Below, one piece after another: positions 1 through 8,576 of a DNA stretch of 64,000 bases. The notes beneath the pieces were generated by a model. The model was not told where the DNA came from, did not search any database, and saw only the letters and a list, made by a program, of their open reading frames with translations. Positions within the stretch are counted from its first letter, which is position 1, and every line of letters starts with the position of its first letter. Position numbers and translations under genes: made by a program. Source of the DNA: Acidisoma cellulosilyticum (GTDB taxonomy: Bacteria > Pseudomonadota > Alphaproteobacteria > Acetobacterales > Acetobacteraceae); the NCBI RefSeq assembly GCF_020621385.1, contig NZ_JAESVA010000004.1, positions 248,001 to 312,000 on the forward strand, written 5' to 3'.

Positions 1-136
1 ATTCGAGTTTCAGCAAGAGCGAGGCGCCGTCCGGCAAGGGCGACCGCTGCGCGAGGCTCGCGTCCATCAAGGGCGTGCGACGTACATAGCCTTTGATGCG
101 ATCGGCCGCCGTGCGAACGTCGTCCAGCGTGATCAT
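1..136 (-). CDS. PLP-dependent threonine/serine ammonia-lyase-like protein, N-terminus only
   Basis: Only the first 45 codons are in the window; the gene continues beyond base 1. The peptide begins MITLDDVRTAADRIKGYVRR and continues TPLMDAS...LLLKLE, the typical N-terminal helix plus the R-x-TPL and LKLE strands of fold-type II threonine dehydratases and serine racemases. The PLP lysine lies outside the window. The ATG overlaps the TGA of the upstream GMC oxidoreductase gene (ATGA), so it is the last visible member of the minus-strand operon that starts at the aldehyde dehydrogenase. The family call rests on a short stretch, so substrate cannot be assigned. Confidence 0.6.
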   Translation of the reverse strand, partial: MITLDDVRTAADRIKGYVRRTPLMDASLAQRSPLPDGASLLLKLE

Positions 137-1737
137 GCGGCGCCTGCCAGGAAAGCATCGGCCAATTTTTCGCCAATCATGATCGTCGTGAAATTGGTAT
201 TGGCCTTGCAGTCGCGCGGCATGATGGAGGCGTCGATGACGCGCAAACCCTGCATGCCATGCACGCGGCCAAGTGTATCCACGACGCTGAAGTTTTCGCC
301 GGCCCTGCCCATGACGCAACCGCCCGCGCCATGCTGCGCATCATTGCAATCGGTCATCAGCCAGTCATCGACCTGATCATCGGAGGCGGTGAGCAGTTCC
401 GCCAGCGGCAAGCCCGTATTGCCCATCTGAATGTCACGGCAAATCGCACGTGTGGACGGGTGATTGGCGACGAGGGCCAGATGCCGCGCACCGGCCCGCA
501 TGCGCGCGAGGTCGAAAGGATCGCTCATCATATTCTCGTCGATCTCAGGCTGCACACGCGGATCGGCGGACAGCGCGCGGACAGTGCCGCGACTTCTGCA
601 TTCGTAGAGCATGACATGCATCCCGGCCTCGCCGAATTGGGACATGTCCTGATCGACACCGATGCCGCCGTGATTGAAGGAGGCGAGCAGCATATCCTGC
701 TTCGCGGCGCCGGGCAGGCCGGAGCTGAACTTCACGCAGCAATTGGTGTGGCGCGTGTCCAGACCCTTCGCGCGGAATTCCGGCTTAAGCTTGAGTTCGA
801 TGCGCACGAAAGGATGATCGAAGAAACCCTGACCGACCGGCAGATCATGCACCTGCGCGATCCCGGCTTCGCCTAGCCAATCGGCCGGGCCGATGCCGGA
901 GCGGTGCAGAATGGCGGGCGAATGAATGGCGCCGGCAGAGAGAATGACATCCGGCGCAAAGAGGTCTTGCGCGCCCTCGGGAAGGATGACGCGTACGCCG
1001 ATGGCAACCAGCCCATCCAGCAGCACGCGGTCGACCAGAGCATCGCCGATGATGGTGAGGTTGGGGCGCCCGCGCGCAGGTTCCAGATAGGCGTCATTGG
1101 TGGAGACACGCTTCTGGTCACGACTATTGATCGCGAAACAGCAGACACCTTCTGCGGCGGGCGCATTGAGATCATCACACCAGGGATGGCCGAGACCCAT
1201 GGCGGCGTCGCGCAAGGCAAGATCGACCGGGCCCCAGGTCTCGACCGGCGCGCGATAGACGGGGATCGGTCCGCTGCTGCCGTGATAGGGGTAATTGCCG
1301 AGCGTCAGGTCATCTTCGAGTTTTTTGAAATAGGGCAGCACGTCGTCAGACGACCAGCCGGCGCAGCCATATTCTGCCCATTCGTCGAAAGCATCGAGCA
1401 CGCCGCGGATGGCGATCTGACCATTGACCGCCGTGCTGCCGCCGACGCCCTTGCCACGCCAGTACAGACGCGGCTCCTGACGATGCGTTCTGCGCGCCAT
1501 CAGGTCATCGAACATGAACTGCTTCTGAAAGTGTTCCGGCAGCAGCAGGTTGAAAGGATTGGGGCTGGCCATTTCCGGCGGCTGTTCGGCGCTGCGGTAA
1601 TTGGGGCCGGCATCCAGCAACAGCACTCGGCGGCTTCTATCGGCGGAGAGACGGTTGGCCAAAACCGCACCGGCCGCACCTGCTCCCACGATGATGACGT
1701 CGAACTGGCTTCCGGGCGCAGGCGGGTTCATGTCCAA
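133..1737 (-). CDS. GMC-family FAD-dependent oxidoreductase (choline dehydrogenase-like)
   Basis: This 534-residue flavoprotein has the length and motifs of glucose-methanol-choline oxidoreductases, which oxidise alcohols to aldehydes. The N-terminal Rossmann motif GAGAAG lies at about residues 18-23. The first GMC signature is GKGVGGSTAVNGQ near residue 95, the second is GAIHSPAILHRSGIGP near 270, and the C-terminal active-site region has QHGAGGC followed by NTNFTTIMIGEKLAD. It starts 5 bases after the end of the upstream M20 peptidase gene and sits in an operon with an aldehyde dehydrogenase, so alcohol-to-acid oxidation of an unknown substrate is a reasonable inference. No secretion signal is seen. 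Confidence 0.9.
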   Translation of the reverse strand: MDMNPPAPGSQFDVIIVGAGAAGAVLANRLSADRSRRVLLLDAGPNYRSAEQPPEMASPNPFNLLLPEHFQKQFMFDDLMARRTHRQEPRLYWRGKGVGGSTAVNGQIAIRGVLDAFDEWAEYGCAGWSSDDVLPYFKKLEDDLTLGNYPYHGSSGPIPVYRAPVETWGPVDLALRDAAMGLGHPWCDDLNAPAAEGVCCFAINSRDQKRVSTNDAYLEPARGRPNLTIIGDALVDRVLLDGLVAIGVRVILPEGAQDLFAPDVILSAGAIHSPAILHRSGIGPADWLGEAGIAQVHDLPVGQGFFDHPFVRIELKLKPEFRAKGLDTRHTNCCVKFSSGLPGAAKQDMLLASFNHGGIGVDQDMSQFGEAGMHVMLYECRSRGTVRALSADPRVQPEIDENMMSDPFDLARMRAGARHLALVANHPSTRAICRDIQMGNTGLPLAELLTASDDQVDDWLMTDCNDAQHGAGGCVMGRAGENFSVVDTLGRVHGMQGLRVIDASIMPRDCKANTNFTTIMIGEKLADAFLAGAA

Positions 1738-1742
1738 GGTCC

Positions 1743-2942
1743 TCAGGAACGTTTGAAGGTGCGGGCGATATCTTCGATCATGCGGGCGGCGCGGGTGACA
1801 TCGGCGATCGCGACGAACTCGTCGACCGCATGGGCCTGAGCGATGCTGCCGGGGCCAAAGACGATGGTCGGCACCCCGACATCCGTCATCTTGGTGGCAT
1901 CCGAGCCGTAAGCGACGCCCACCGGCGTATCGTCGAGCCCTTCGGCGCGGCAGACGGCGCGGGCGGCCTGGATGATCGGGTCATCGGCATTTTCGATCGC
2001 CATCGACAGGCTGTCGATGAAAGGCGGATGGACGATCATCTGAATGCCGTCCGGCAATCTTTCAGCGAAGGCTTCGGCGGCTTGCCTGGCCTGCATCCAG
2101 CTGTCCAGGCCGCTCTCCCCGGGCAAAGTGCGGCGGTCGAAGGTGAGAAGGCAGCGCTCGGCGATGGTATTGGGGCCTTGTCCGCCTTCGATCATGGAAC
2201 AGACAAGCGTCGGTGAGCCGACGAGGGGGTGACTGCGGGCCGCGAGCCTTGGCGCCAATTCCGCGCGCAGATGGGCGAGCAGATCGGTCGCCGCCGCAAT
2301 GGCGTCGAGACCACGCCATGGCTCGGAACTATGGGCCGCGCGGCCGACAACCTCGATGCGCCAGCGCACGCAGCCCTTGCAGGCGGTCACGACGCGCAGG
2401 CTGGTGGGTTCCCCGGCGATGCCGCCATCAGCCCGATTGCCGGCGGCGAGATAGGCGGAGATGCCGCGATACTGATATTCCTCGTCCATCGCGGCGAGCA
2501 GAATGACATCGCAATCGGCAGGGTTGGCAGCCAGCGCCTGCATGGCCAGCATCATGGCGGCGACACAACCGCCGTCATCCACGGCGCCGCGACCATGCAG
2601 CAGGCCATCCGTCACGACCGGGGTGAAGGGCGCGTCCATGCCCGCTACCTGCACGGTATCCAGATGGCATTCCAGCAGCAGGCTGTGCTGGCCCTTGCGG
2701 CCCGGCACGCGGGCGATGACGTTCGGCCGGTCTGGCAGCACGGCCTGAAACGCCACGGCTATGCCGGCCTCCCGCAGCCAACCAGCGACGAACTCGGCCT
2801 TGGCCTTTTCGCCGAACCATGACGGCGGATCGCCCTCCGCCCGGAAGGCCGGATTGATGCTCGGGATTTCGACAAGGCGGGAGAGCAGGCGCGCGGTCGC
2901 GTCGTCAGTATTCAGCGCAGGCGCGGCGGATAGCGTCATCAT
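1743..2942 (-). CDS. M20-family metallopeptidase/deacylase (ArgE/DapE-like)
   Basis: The 399-residue protein carries the dinuclear zinc motifs of the M20 amidohydrolases: HLDT at about residues 93-96, GRGAVDDGG at 118-125 with the bridging Asp, the MDEE pair at 152-155, and a late QAHAVDE histidine near 376. Family members hydrolyse N-acyl or N-carbamoyl amino acids, small peptides or succinyl-diaminopimelate. The start codon overlaps the stop of the aldehyde dehydrogenase gene by one base (TGATG), indicating translational coupling. Position between aldehyde dehydrogenase and alcohol oxidase genes suggests it releases an amino acid or alcohol that feeds them, but the substrate is unknown. Confidence 0.88.
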   Translation of the reverse strand: MMTLSAAPALNTDDATARLLSRLVEIPSINPAFRAEGDPPSWFGEKAKAEFVAGWLREAGIAVAFQAVLPDRPNVIARVPGRKGQHSLLLECHLDTVQVAGMDAPFTPVVTDGLLHGRGAVDDGGCVAAMMLAMQALAANPADCDVILLAAMDEEYQYRGISAYLAAGNRADGGIAGEPTSLRVVTACKGCVRWRIEVVGRAAHSSEPWRGLDAIAAATDLLAHLRAELAPRLAARSHPLVGSPTLVCSMIEGGQGPNTIAERCLLTFDRRTLPGESGLDSWMQARQAAEAFAERLPDGIQMIVHPPFIDSLSMAIENADDPIIQAARAVCRAEGLDDTPVGVAYGSDATKMTDVGVPTIVFGPGSIAQAHAVDEFVAIADVTRAARMIEDIARTFKRS

Positions 2943-4447
2943 CAGCGGGAGATATCGATCGTGATGGTTTTGAGGTCGGACATTTCGAGCAGCGTATGCC
3001 GCCCGCCGGTACGGCCAATGCCGCTGGCCGTGCCGGCGGCGCCCCCGGCGGGGATATGCGTCTCCCAGAAGGGGCTCATTTCATTGATATTGACGATGCC
3101 GACGCGCAGGCTTTCCGCCCAGCGGAAGGCATCCTTGATGGTATTCGTGAAGACGGCGGCCGAGAGGCCGAAACGGCTGCGGCCGATAATATCCCAGGCC
3201 TCGTCATCGTCGCGAAAGCGGATCAGCGGCGCGACCGGCCCGAATGTCTCGTGGATGTTGAGCTTGGACTCCGCCGTCAGATTGGTGACGACCGTCGGCT
3301 CGTAATGCAGGCTTGTCGGCATGCCCGCCATCCGCTTGCCGCCGAAGACGATGCCGGCCTGGCGCGCCCGCGCATCGTCCAGATGCTCGTCCATCTTGGC
3401 GGCCGTGGGTTCGTTATTGAGCGGACCCATGGTCGTCGCGGGGTCGAAGGGGTCCCCCATCCGCACCTGTCCGGCAGCCTTCACCATGGCCTCGGCGAAC
3501 CGGTCATAGACGCTGTCATGAACCAGCACGCGCTCCGTCGCCGTGCAGATCTGTCCGGCATTGGCGAAGCAGCCGGTGGCGATGCGGCCAGCCGCCATCT
3601 CCACATCCGCGTCGCGCAGAACAAGTGTCGGGCCATTGCCGCCGAGTTCCAGCATCAGCGGTTTGCCGGCACCGCGCGCGGCGATGATGGCACCCGTTTC
3701 GGAACTGCCGGTGAAGGCGATGGCATCGACGCCGGGATGCGTCACGACCGCGTCACCCACGACATGGCCTTCGCCGGTGACGAGGTTGATGATGCCATCC
3801 GGCACGCCCGCTTCGGCGAAGCATTCCATGAGTTTGGAGGCGATCAGCGAGGTCGTCGGTGCCGTTACCCAGACCATGGCATTGCCGGTCGCGAGGCCCG
3901 GCGCGAGGTAATAGATGCAAGGCTGGGAGGCCGGGAAATTCCATGGGGTAATGACGGCGAAGACGCCCTTCGGCTGCAGGAAATTGAAGGCGCGCTTATT
4001 GCCGTCCGCGAGCGGGAAGGCAGCGGTCTCCAACCATTTGATCTGCTCGGCGGCGTCGCGAAAGGCGGTGACGGCACCTGCGATTTCGCCCTTCGCCTCG
4101 GCATGGAAGGGCTTGCCTTGTTCCAGCGTCAGAAGGGTGGCGAGTTCCTCCGACCGCGCTTCGATACGGTCGGCGACCGCCTGGCAGAGTTTCGCGCGAT
4201 CCCAGACCGAGAGTTTGGAGATGAAAGGTTTCGAGGCGACGGCGGCTTCAACCGCACGCGCCGCATCCTCACGCGTGGCCAGGGGCACCGCACCGATGCG
4301 CGCGCCGGTCGCGGGGCTGACGATTTCGAGGAAGCGACCGGACGATCCATCGCTCCAGGTCTTGCCGATGCGCATGCGACCGATGGCCAGGCCATCCGGG
4401 CTATCCAGCACATGCAGTCCCTTGATCAGGTGCAAGCGGGCCTCCAT
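2942..4447 (-). CDS. NAD(P)-dependent aldehyde dehydrogenase
   Basis: This is a full-length ALDH-superfamily enzyme of about 501 residues. Visible motifs are VITPWNFPASQP, the catalytic Glu region LELGGNGPTLV, the catalytic Cys in NAGQICTATERV, and the C-terminal ETFGPVAPLIRF block. It oxidises an aldehyde to the acid with NAD(P)+. The frame stays open to 4768, but that extra part crosses the divergent regulator gene and promoter, so ATG 4447 is preferred; ATG 4375, just before IGKTWSDG, is an alternative and neither has a strong ribosome site. It heads the minus-strand operon and faces the IclR gene, which probably controls it through the palindrome at 4509-4548. Confidence 0.9.
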   Translation of the reverse strand: MEARLHLIKGLHVLDSPDGLAIGRMRIGKTWSDGSSGRFLEIVSPATGARIGAVPLATREDAARAVEAAVASKPFISKLSVWDRAKLCQAVADRIEARSEELATLLTLEQGKPFHAEAKGEIAGAVTAFRDAAEQIKWLETAAFPLADGNKRAFNFLQPKGVFAVITPWNFPASQPCIYYLAPGLATGNAMVWVTAPTTSLIASKLMECFAEAGVPDGIINLVTGEGHVVGDAVVTHPGVDAIAFTGSSETGAIIAARGAGKPLMLELGGNGPTLVLRDADVEMAAGRIATGCFANAGQICTATERVLVHDSVYDRFAEAMVKAAGQVRMGDPFDPATTMGPLNNEPTAAKMDEHLDDARARQAGIVFGGKRMAGMPTSLHYEPTVVTNLTAESKLNIHETFGPVAPLIRFRDDDEAWDIIGRSRFGLSAAVFTNTIKDAFRWAESLRVGIVNINEMSPFWETHIPAGGAAGTASGIGRTGGRHTLLEMSDLKTITIDISR

Positions 4448-4487
4448 CAGGCTTTGAGGCAGATCGGCAGGCTTTGAGGCAGATCGG
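4448..4487. repeat. Perfect 20-bp tandem duplication in the aldehyde dehydrogenase leader
   Basis: The 20-mer CAGGCTTTGAGGCAGATCGG occurs twice back to back with no mismatch, immediately upstream of the preferred aldehyde dehydrogenase ATG. It lies in the 5' untranslated region and moves the promoter 20 bp away from the start. It looks like a recent slippage duplication. Confidence 0.9.
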
Positions 4488-4508
4488 CAATTGTGACAAA
4501 ACGCTAGT

Positions 4509-4548
4509 GGCGTTTCGTCAGTGGTGTCAATACCACTAATGAAACGCC
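4509..4548. promoter_or_regulatory. Probable IclR operator between divergent promoters
   Basis: Two 17-bp arms (4509-4525 and 4532-4548) form an inverted repeat with only two mismatches around a 6-bp centre: GGCGTTTCGTCAGTGGT and its near reverse complement. On the minus strand a TTGACA -35-like hexamer (4525-4530) sits in the centre of the palindrome, with TAGCGT 18 bp downstream as a poor -10. Binding there would block the aldehyde dehydrogenase operon. The neighbouring IclR protein is the obvious ligand; this is inferred from position. Confidence 0.65.
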
Positions 4549-4570
4549 TCTCTCGCTTCGGAGTCCAGGA

Positions 4571-5326
4571 ATGAAAGCTAGCTATTCCGCGCCCGCCCTG
4601 GAGAAGGGGCTCGATATTCTGGAGGCGCTGTCCGTGCAGTCTGAGCCGCTGTCGCTGACGCGCCTGGCCGCCCAGCTCGGCCGGTCCAAAAGCGAAATAT
4701 TCCGCATGGTGATGGTGCTGCTGGAACGTGGCTATGTGGCGCGGGATTCGGACAGCGATACGCTGCAACTGACCGACCGGCTGTTCACCCTCGGCCTAAG
4801 AGCGCCAAGGGCGCGGGACCTGGTCTCCGCCGCCATGCCCTTGATGACGGATCTGGCCGACCGGACGGAATTCTCGCTGCATCTCGTCGTCGTGCATCAG
4901 GGCAAGACCGTGGTGTTGGGTGCCGCACCCGGCGGGCGGGATCTTGTGTTCAGCTTGCGCCTGGGCTTTCACCGTCCGGCGCTGGACGCCACCTCGGGCA
5001 AGGTCATCCTGGCCTTTCAGAAGCCGATCATGCAGGCGGCGATCATCAAGGAAGCCGCGCCCCTGATGCCGGGTGGTTTCGATGAGGCGCAACTGGCGCA
5101 GGATCTGGCGCGCATTCGCGCAGACGGCTTCGCCATTCATGAGAGCCGGCATTTCGTCGGTCTGGTCGATCTCTGCTGCCCGGTGCTGGACGGACGGGGC
5201 GAGGCCGTCGCCAGCATCCTGATGACCTGCCTGCGCCGTCCGGGCGAGCAGGTGGCGCTGAAGGATCATCTGCCGGCGCTGGCCGATGTTTGCGCGGGCG
5301 CCGCGCGCGCCGCCGGGCTGGCGTGA
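4571..5326 (+). CDS. IclR-family transcriptional regulator
   Basis: The 251-residue protein has the IclR architecture. An N-terminal winged helix-turn-helix spans roughly residues 10-70 (LSLTRLAAQLGRSKSEIFRM), followed by an effector-binding domain with the family's DATSGKVILAF stretch near residues 138-148 and a C-terminal GEAVASILMTCLRRP block. It is transcribed divergently from the aldehyde dehydrogenase operon, with a 34-nt inverted repeat between them. It therefore most likely represses or activates that catabolic operon in response to a pathway intermediate. Confidence 0.92.
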   Translation: MKASYSAPALEKGLDILEALSVQSEPLSLTRLAAQLGRSKSEIFRMVMVLLERGYVARDSDSDTLQLTDRLFTLGLRAPRARDLVSAAMPLMTDLADRTEFSLHLVVVHQGKTVVLGAAPGGRDLVFSLRLGFHRPALDATSGKVILAFQKPIMQAAIIKEAAPLMPGGFDEAQLAQDLARIRADGFAIHESRHFVGLVDLCCPVLDGRGEAVASILMTCLRRPGEQVALKDHLPALADVCAGAARAAGLA

Positions 5327-5369
5327 CAGGGTGGTGCAGCAAGACGATTGAAATCCTGACGCGCTGGCC

Positions 5370-5394
5370 GTCATCCGCGCGCTCGTTACGCGGA
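5370..5394. repeat. Degenerate copy of the GTCATCCGCGC hairpin repeat
   Basis: GTCATCCGCGCGCTCGTTACGCGGAC matches the core hairpin of the elements at 15206-15373 and 59194-59375 with a few changes (stem CCGCG/CGCGG). Like them it lies between two convergent genes, here IclR (+) and AraC (-). The rest of the element is not clearly recognisable. The gap 5327-5464 holds nothing else I can identify. Confidence 0.6.
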
Positions 5395-5464
5395 CCGACC
5401 CGGTGCGGCTGCTCCCGCCTTGTCGTCACCGATGCCGTCGCCGCAGCCGATTGATTGTTCGGGC

Positions 5465-6499
5465 TTACCGGTTCCTGATTTCGGTGGGCGTGCCGCCATA
5501 GCGGCGCTTGAACATACGGTTGAAGGTCGGGATATCGGCGAAGCCGTTGCGAAAACCGATTTCCTCGACAAAAAGATGCCGATGCTCGCACGCCGTCAGC
5601 ATCCGATGTGCGAGGTCCAGCCTTGTATTCCAAATGGTCTTGGCAATGCTTTCATCCCTTGCCGCAAAAATACGATAAAGGGTCGCGCGGGAACAGCCGA
5701 GGCCCAGGACCACGGCATGAGGGTCAAGATCGGCGTCCCAACAATTGCGCCGAATAAAGGTCATCGCAGCGGCATAAAGGCCGGTGGGGAATTGCGCCTC
5801 ATCGCTGGCTTTGGCGAATTCCGATTGCAGCGCCATGAAAGCCATTTCGGCCGCTGCCGCCAATGCGCCCGCCCGCTCGCTCTGCGAGAGTTGCGCCGAT
5901 TCCTCGGCCAGACAGCGCATATGGGAGCGCAGAAGAGAGGCGATTCCGGTGCGCGGCAGGCGTCGTCCAGCCAGGATTGATAGATCGCCCTTGATGATTT
6001 CTTCGATTTTCTGGCGGCGGAAGATGAGTGTGACATCGCGATGACGAGATCGCACATGTTCGATAGGCTTAGAAAAATCCGCGATACATAGATCGTTTCC
6101 GCGGAGGCGATGCTCGCCCGCATGGTTTAGACGCGTGCTGCCGCTTTCTCCGACAAGGCTGATAATAAGGTCGTCGCAGCCATCCCGCTGCAGACGCGTC
6201 AGATCCCGCCGCGTGTGGATTTCATCCGAAGCGTGATCGACGAAATCGCAGTTGGTACCGACGATATGCGTCATCCTGCCGCGAAACCCCTCAGCCGCAT
6301 CGGTCAGGCGGATGGGGTCCATACGGGCGAGGACGGCATGCCGCCAATAGTCCAACCGCTCCGCTGCCGGAATACCGAGGGTCGAACGAATGGTGAGACT
6401 ACCCGTCTGGCTAGGTCTGGCAGAAGTGTTTTTGAGCGGAGACGCAGGATCAAGTACTAACGGATGAGCCTGAGACGCCATGCCTATCAGTCTCCACAA
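5465..6499 (-). CDS. AraC-family transcriptional regulator
   Basis: The 344-residue protein has a C-terminal double helix-turn-helix of the AraC/XylS type over about residues 240-344, including GCSRATLYRIFAARD and FRNGFADIPTFNRMFKRRYG. The N-terminal half resembles the AraC_binding_2 type sensor (RMTHIVGTNCDFVDHAS region). It is divergent from the ABM/membrane gene at 6593 across a 93-bp gap, which is its most likely target. I could not define a binding site in that gap. Confidence 0.9.
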   Translation of the reverse strand: MWRLIGMASQAHPLVLDPASPLKNTSARPSQTGSLTIRSTLGIPAAERLDYWRHAVLARMDPIRLTDAAEGFRGRMTHIVGTNCDFVDHASDEIHTRRDLTRLQRDGCDDLIISLVGESGSTRLNHAGEHRLRGNDLCIADFSKPIEHVRSRHRDVTLIFRRQKIEEIIKGDLSILAGRRLPRTGIASLLRSHMRCLAEESAQLSQSERAGALAAAAEMAFMALQSEFAKASDEAQFPTGLYAAAMTFIRRNCWDADLDPHAVVLGLGCSRATLYRIFAARDESIAKTIWNTRLDLAHRMLTACEHRHLFVEEIGFRNGFADIPTFNRMFKRRYGGTPTEIRNR

Positions 6500-6592
6500 A
6501 ATTCGTCTAGAACACCCAGGCGAAATGATTACTCTTCAAATCGCTATCGCCCGCCAGTGTCAATGTTTCCTCTCGATGGATAGGGTGACGGC

Positions 6593-7561
6593 TTGATGAT
6601 TGCCGAAGAAGCAAAAGCGGCGGCTAAAGTCGCGTCCCTTGCGACGGCCATTATGACCAAGGTCATTCTGCGCGAAGGTTGCGAGACTTTGTTCGCTGGC
6701 TGGCAATCGCGCTTTACCCATGCTGCCAGTATGGCGCCGGGTTTTGTCAGCCTAGAAATGATTCCTGCCTTCGCGGGTGCAGCAGAGTGGCGCATCATCC
6801 AGCGGTTCCAAACCGTCGGGTTTCTGGAGCAGTGGCAGAACTCGCCGGCAAGAAAACAATTGCTTGTCGATATCAATCCGTTACTGGGGCGTAGCGAGGG
6901 CGATCTGCTGGACGAAGTCGCCCCTGATTTTCATTCGCTGTCCTGCGTGACCGAAGTCATTACGACCGAGATTGAACGCGGCCGCGAGGAAGCGTTTCAA
7001 AGTTGGGCGGAAAGCGTTCAGGCGGCGCAGGCGGCTTTTCCCGGCTACATGGGCACGCTGGTTCAAGCGCCGATTTCCTCGGATATCCCCTATTGGACGA
7101 CGCTCGTACGCTATTCGACGCCTGAGCAGCTTGAGGCCTGGCTTGCCTCCTCCGAGCGTCGCGCCTTGCTTGAACGATCCGACCCGACCGTCTCCCATTG
7201 GAAGAGCCAGCGGCTGGCCAACCCCTTCGGTGGTTGGTTCCCGACCGAGCCGGATCAGCCGCCGCCCGCCGCCTGGAAACAGACCTGTCTGGTTTTGCTG
7301 GTTCTATTCCCGGTAGTGATGCTGGAGATCCGCTTCCTCAGCCCGCTTCTGACCCATGTGCCGATGGCGATCGCCACCTTCATCGGCAATGCGATCAGCG
7401 TGTCCCTGGTCTCCTGGCCTTTGATGAAGATCGCGATTTCCTTCCTGGGCTGGTGGCTGACACCGGACCCCAAGCATAAGTCGCGTGTCGAGCTGCAGGG
7501 TGTCTGTACCATTGCCGCCCTCTACCTGGCGGAAATTGCTATCTTCATGCTGCTTTACTAG
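6593..7561 (+). CDS. Membrane protein with two antibiotic-biosynthesis-monooxygenase-like domains
   Basis: The 322-residue protein contains two consecutive ferredoxin-like ABM-type units: residues about 20-95 (GWQSRFTHAASMAPGFVSLE ... QRFQTVGFLEQWQNSP) and about 115-190 (FQSWAESVQAAQAAFPGYMG ... VRYSTPEQLEAWLASSE). Three hydrophobic segments follow, at about 228-250, 254-280 and 298-321, so the C-terminus is membrane embedded. Such ABM-plus-TM proteins are known as uncharacterised membrane relatives of heme- or quinone-modifying monooxygenases. No reaction can be assigned. Divergent AraC regulation is suggested by the upstream neighbour. Confidence 0.75.
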   Translation: MMIAEEAKAAAKVASLATAIMTKVILREGCETLFAGWQSRFTHAASMAPGFVSLEMIPAFAGAAEWRIIQRFQTVGFLEQWQNSPARKQLLVDINPLLGRSEGDLLDEVAPDFHSLSCVTEVITTEIERGREEAFQSWAESVQAAQAAFPGYMGTLVQAPISSDIPYWTTLVRYSTPEQLEAWLASSERRALLERSDPTVSHWKSQRLANPFGGWFPTEPDQPPPAAWKQTCLVLLVLFPVVMLEIRFLSPLLTHVPMAIATFIGNAISVSLVSWPLMKIAISFLGWWLTPDPKHKSRVELQGVCTIAALYLAEIAIFMLLY

Positions 7562-7629
7562 GCCAGATGGGTTATCCCGTCCTTGCCGATCAAAACGTCC
7601 CGATAACAAAGAACTGGAAGGACAGAGAC

Positions 7630-8115
7630 ATGCCCGACGATGACGACAGCAAGTTCATGGCTCGCGCGATCGAGCTTTCCCGCATCACCTCGATGGTCGA
7701 GAGCGCCGGCGGCGTCTTCGGCTGCGTGATCGTGCGGGACGGCAAGATCATCGGTGAGGGCGCCAATCGCGTCGTTGCCGAAAATGATCCGACCTGGCAC
7801 GGCGAGATCGAGGCGATCCGCAAGGCCTGCAAGGCCGAAGGCAGCTTCAAGCTGGAAGGGGCGACGCTTTATACCAGCGCCGAACCTTGCCCGATGTGCA
7901 TGGGCGCGACCTACTGGGCCGGGATCGAGAAGGTGTTCTACGCGGCGTCCGTCGAAGACGCGCTGGAATACGGCAATTTCGACGACAGCAAGATCTATGC
8001 GGAAATCCGCAAGCCCGTTGATCAGCGCGAAATGCCGATCAAGCAGATCATGCGCGCCGAAGCCGTCGAGATCTGGAAGATGTACAAGAACAAGACCGAC
8101 AAGGTTCAGTACTAG
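7630..8115 (+). CDS. Nucleoside/guanine deaminase (CDA fold)
   Basis: The 161-residue protein has the zinc motifs of the cytidine/guanine deaminase superfamily. HGEIEAI supplies the Zn-His and the proton-shuttle Glu, and AEPCPMCMGATYW supplies the two Zn cysteines. The C-terminal PIKQIMRAEAVEIWKMYKNK resembles guanine deaminases (GuaD), which convert guanine to xanthine, but tRNA adenosine deaminase-like or other aminohydrolase activity cannot be excluded. The start at 7630 is chosen because GGAAGGA at 7616-7622 is a strong ribosome site with 7-nt spacing; the frame is open back to 7567. It ends before a hairpin terminator. Confidence 0.85.
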   Translation: MPDDDDSKFMARAIELSRITSMVESAGGVFGCVIVRDGKIIGEGANRVVAENDPTWHGEIEAIRKACKAEGSFKLEGATLYTSAEPCPMCMGATYWAGIEKVFYAASVEDALEYGNFDDSKIYAEIRKPVDQREMPIKQIMRAEAVEIWKMYKNKTDKVQY

Positions 8116-8150
8116 TCTTTCGGCCTTTACCGACAGGCTGAGGTTTTGCG

Positions 8151-8178
8151 AACAGCGCCGTGCAAACGGCGCTGTTTT
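8151..8178 (+). terminator. Rho-independent terminator after the deaminase gene
   Basis: An 11-bp perfect stem (AACAGCGCCGT / ACGGCGCTGTT) with a GCAA loop is followed by a short T run (TTTT at 8175-8178). It closes the transcript of the deaminase gene 35 bases after its stop codon. Confidence 0.8.
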
Positions 8179-8225
8179 CAAAACCATCCCGTTTTTGATT
8201 TTACGATTTCCCATCAGGAGCATTC

Positions 8226-8576
8226 ATGCGCTGGCTTTCCCTTGCGACCGCGGGTCTTTTGACTGTCGTTCTCGCGCATCAGGCCGAGGCCGCGACGCCA
8301 CGCTCCATCGCCGCACTCCTCGGGGCGTCGGTCGGCTATTTTACCGCCGAAAGCAAAATCTGCGGCTGGAATCTTGATGAGCAAATTCACAAGGTCTATG
8401 CGCGCGATTTCGTCGTGATCGGGATGACCGACGAGCAGCAGAGCGACGCCTGGGCCAAGGCCAAAACGCATGAGGCAAAACTCATGAATCTGCCGGAGAA
8501 GGCAATGACGCCAATGAAGGCAAAGATCTGTTCATCGGCAGATCACGCTGATCTGCTTTATACTATCGGCGAATAA
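8226..8576 (+). CDS. Small secreted protein of unknown function
   Basis: A 116-residue protein with a clear signal peptide: a hydrophobic core LATAGLLTVVLAHQAEA ending in an AEA|AT cleavage site near residue 22. The mature part, about 94 residues, contains two cysteines (in SKICGWN and AKICSSADH) that could form a periplasmic disulfide. A CAGGAG ribosome site lies 5 bases upstream of the ATG. I do not recognise the family. It stands between the deaminase terminator and the molybdenum dehydrogenase operon and appears to be a separate small unit. Confidence 0.7.
   Translation: MRWLSLATAGLLTVVLAHQAEAATPRSIAALLGASVGYFTAESKICGWNLDEQIHKVYARDFVVIGMTDEQQSDAWAKAKTHEAKLMNLPEKAMTPMKAKICSSADHADLLYTIGE

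Noticed and set aside
4448-4768. N-terminal extension of the aldehyde dehydrogenase
   Set aside because: It would run over the IclR coding region, the palindrome and the tandem duplication, and the added residues resemble no ALDH domain.
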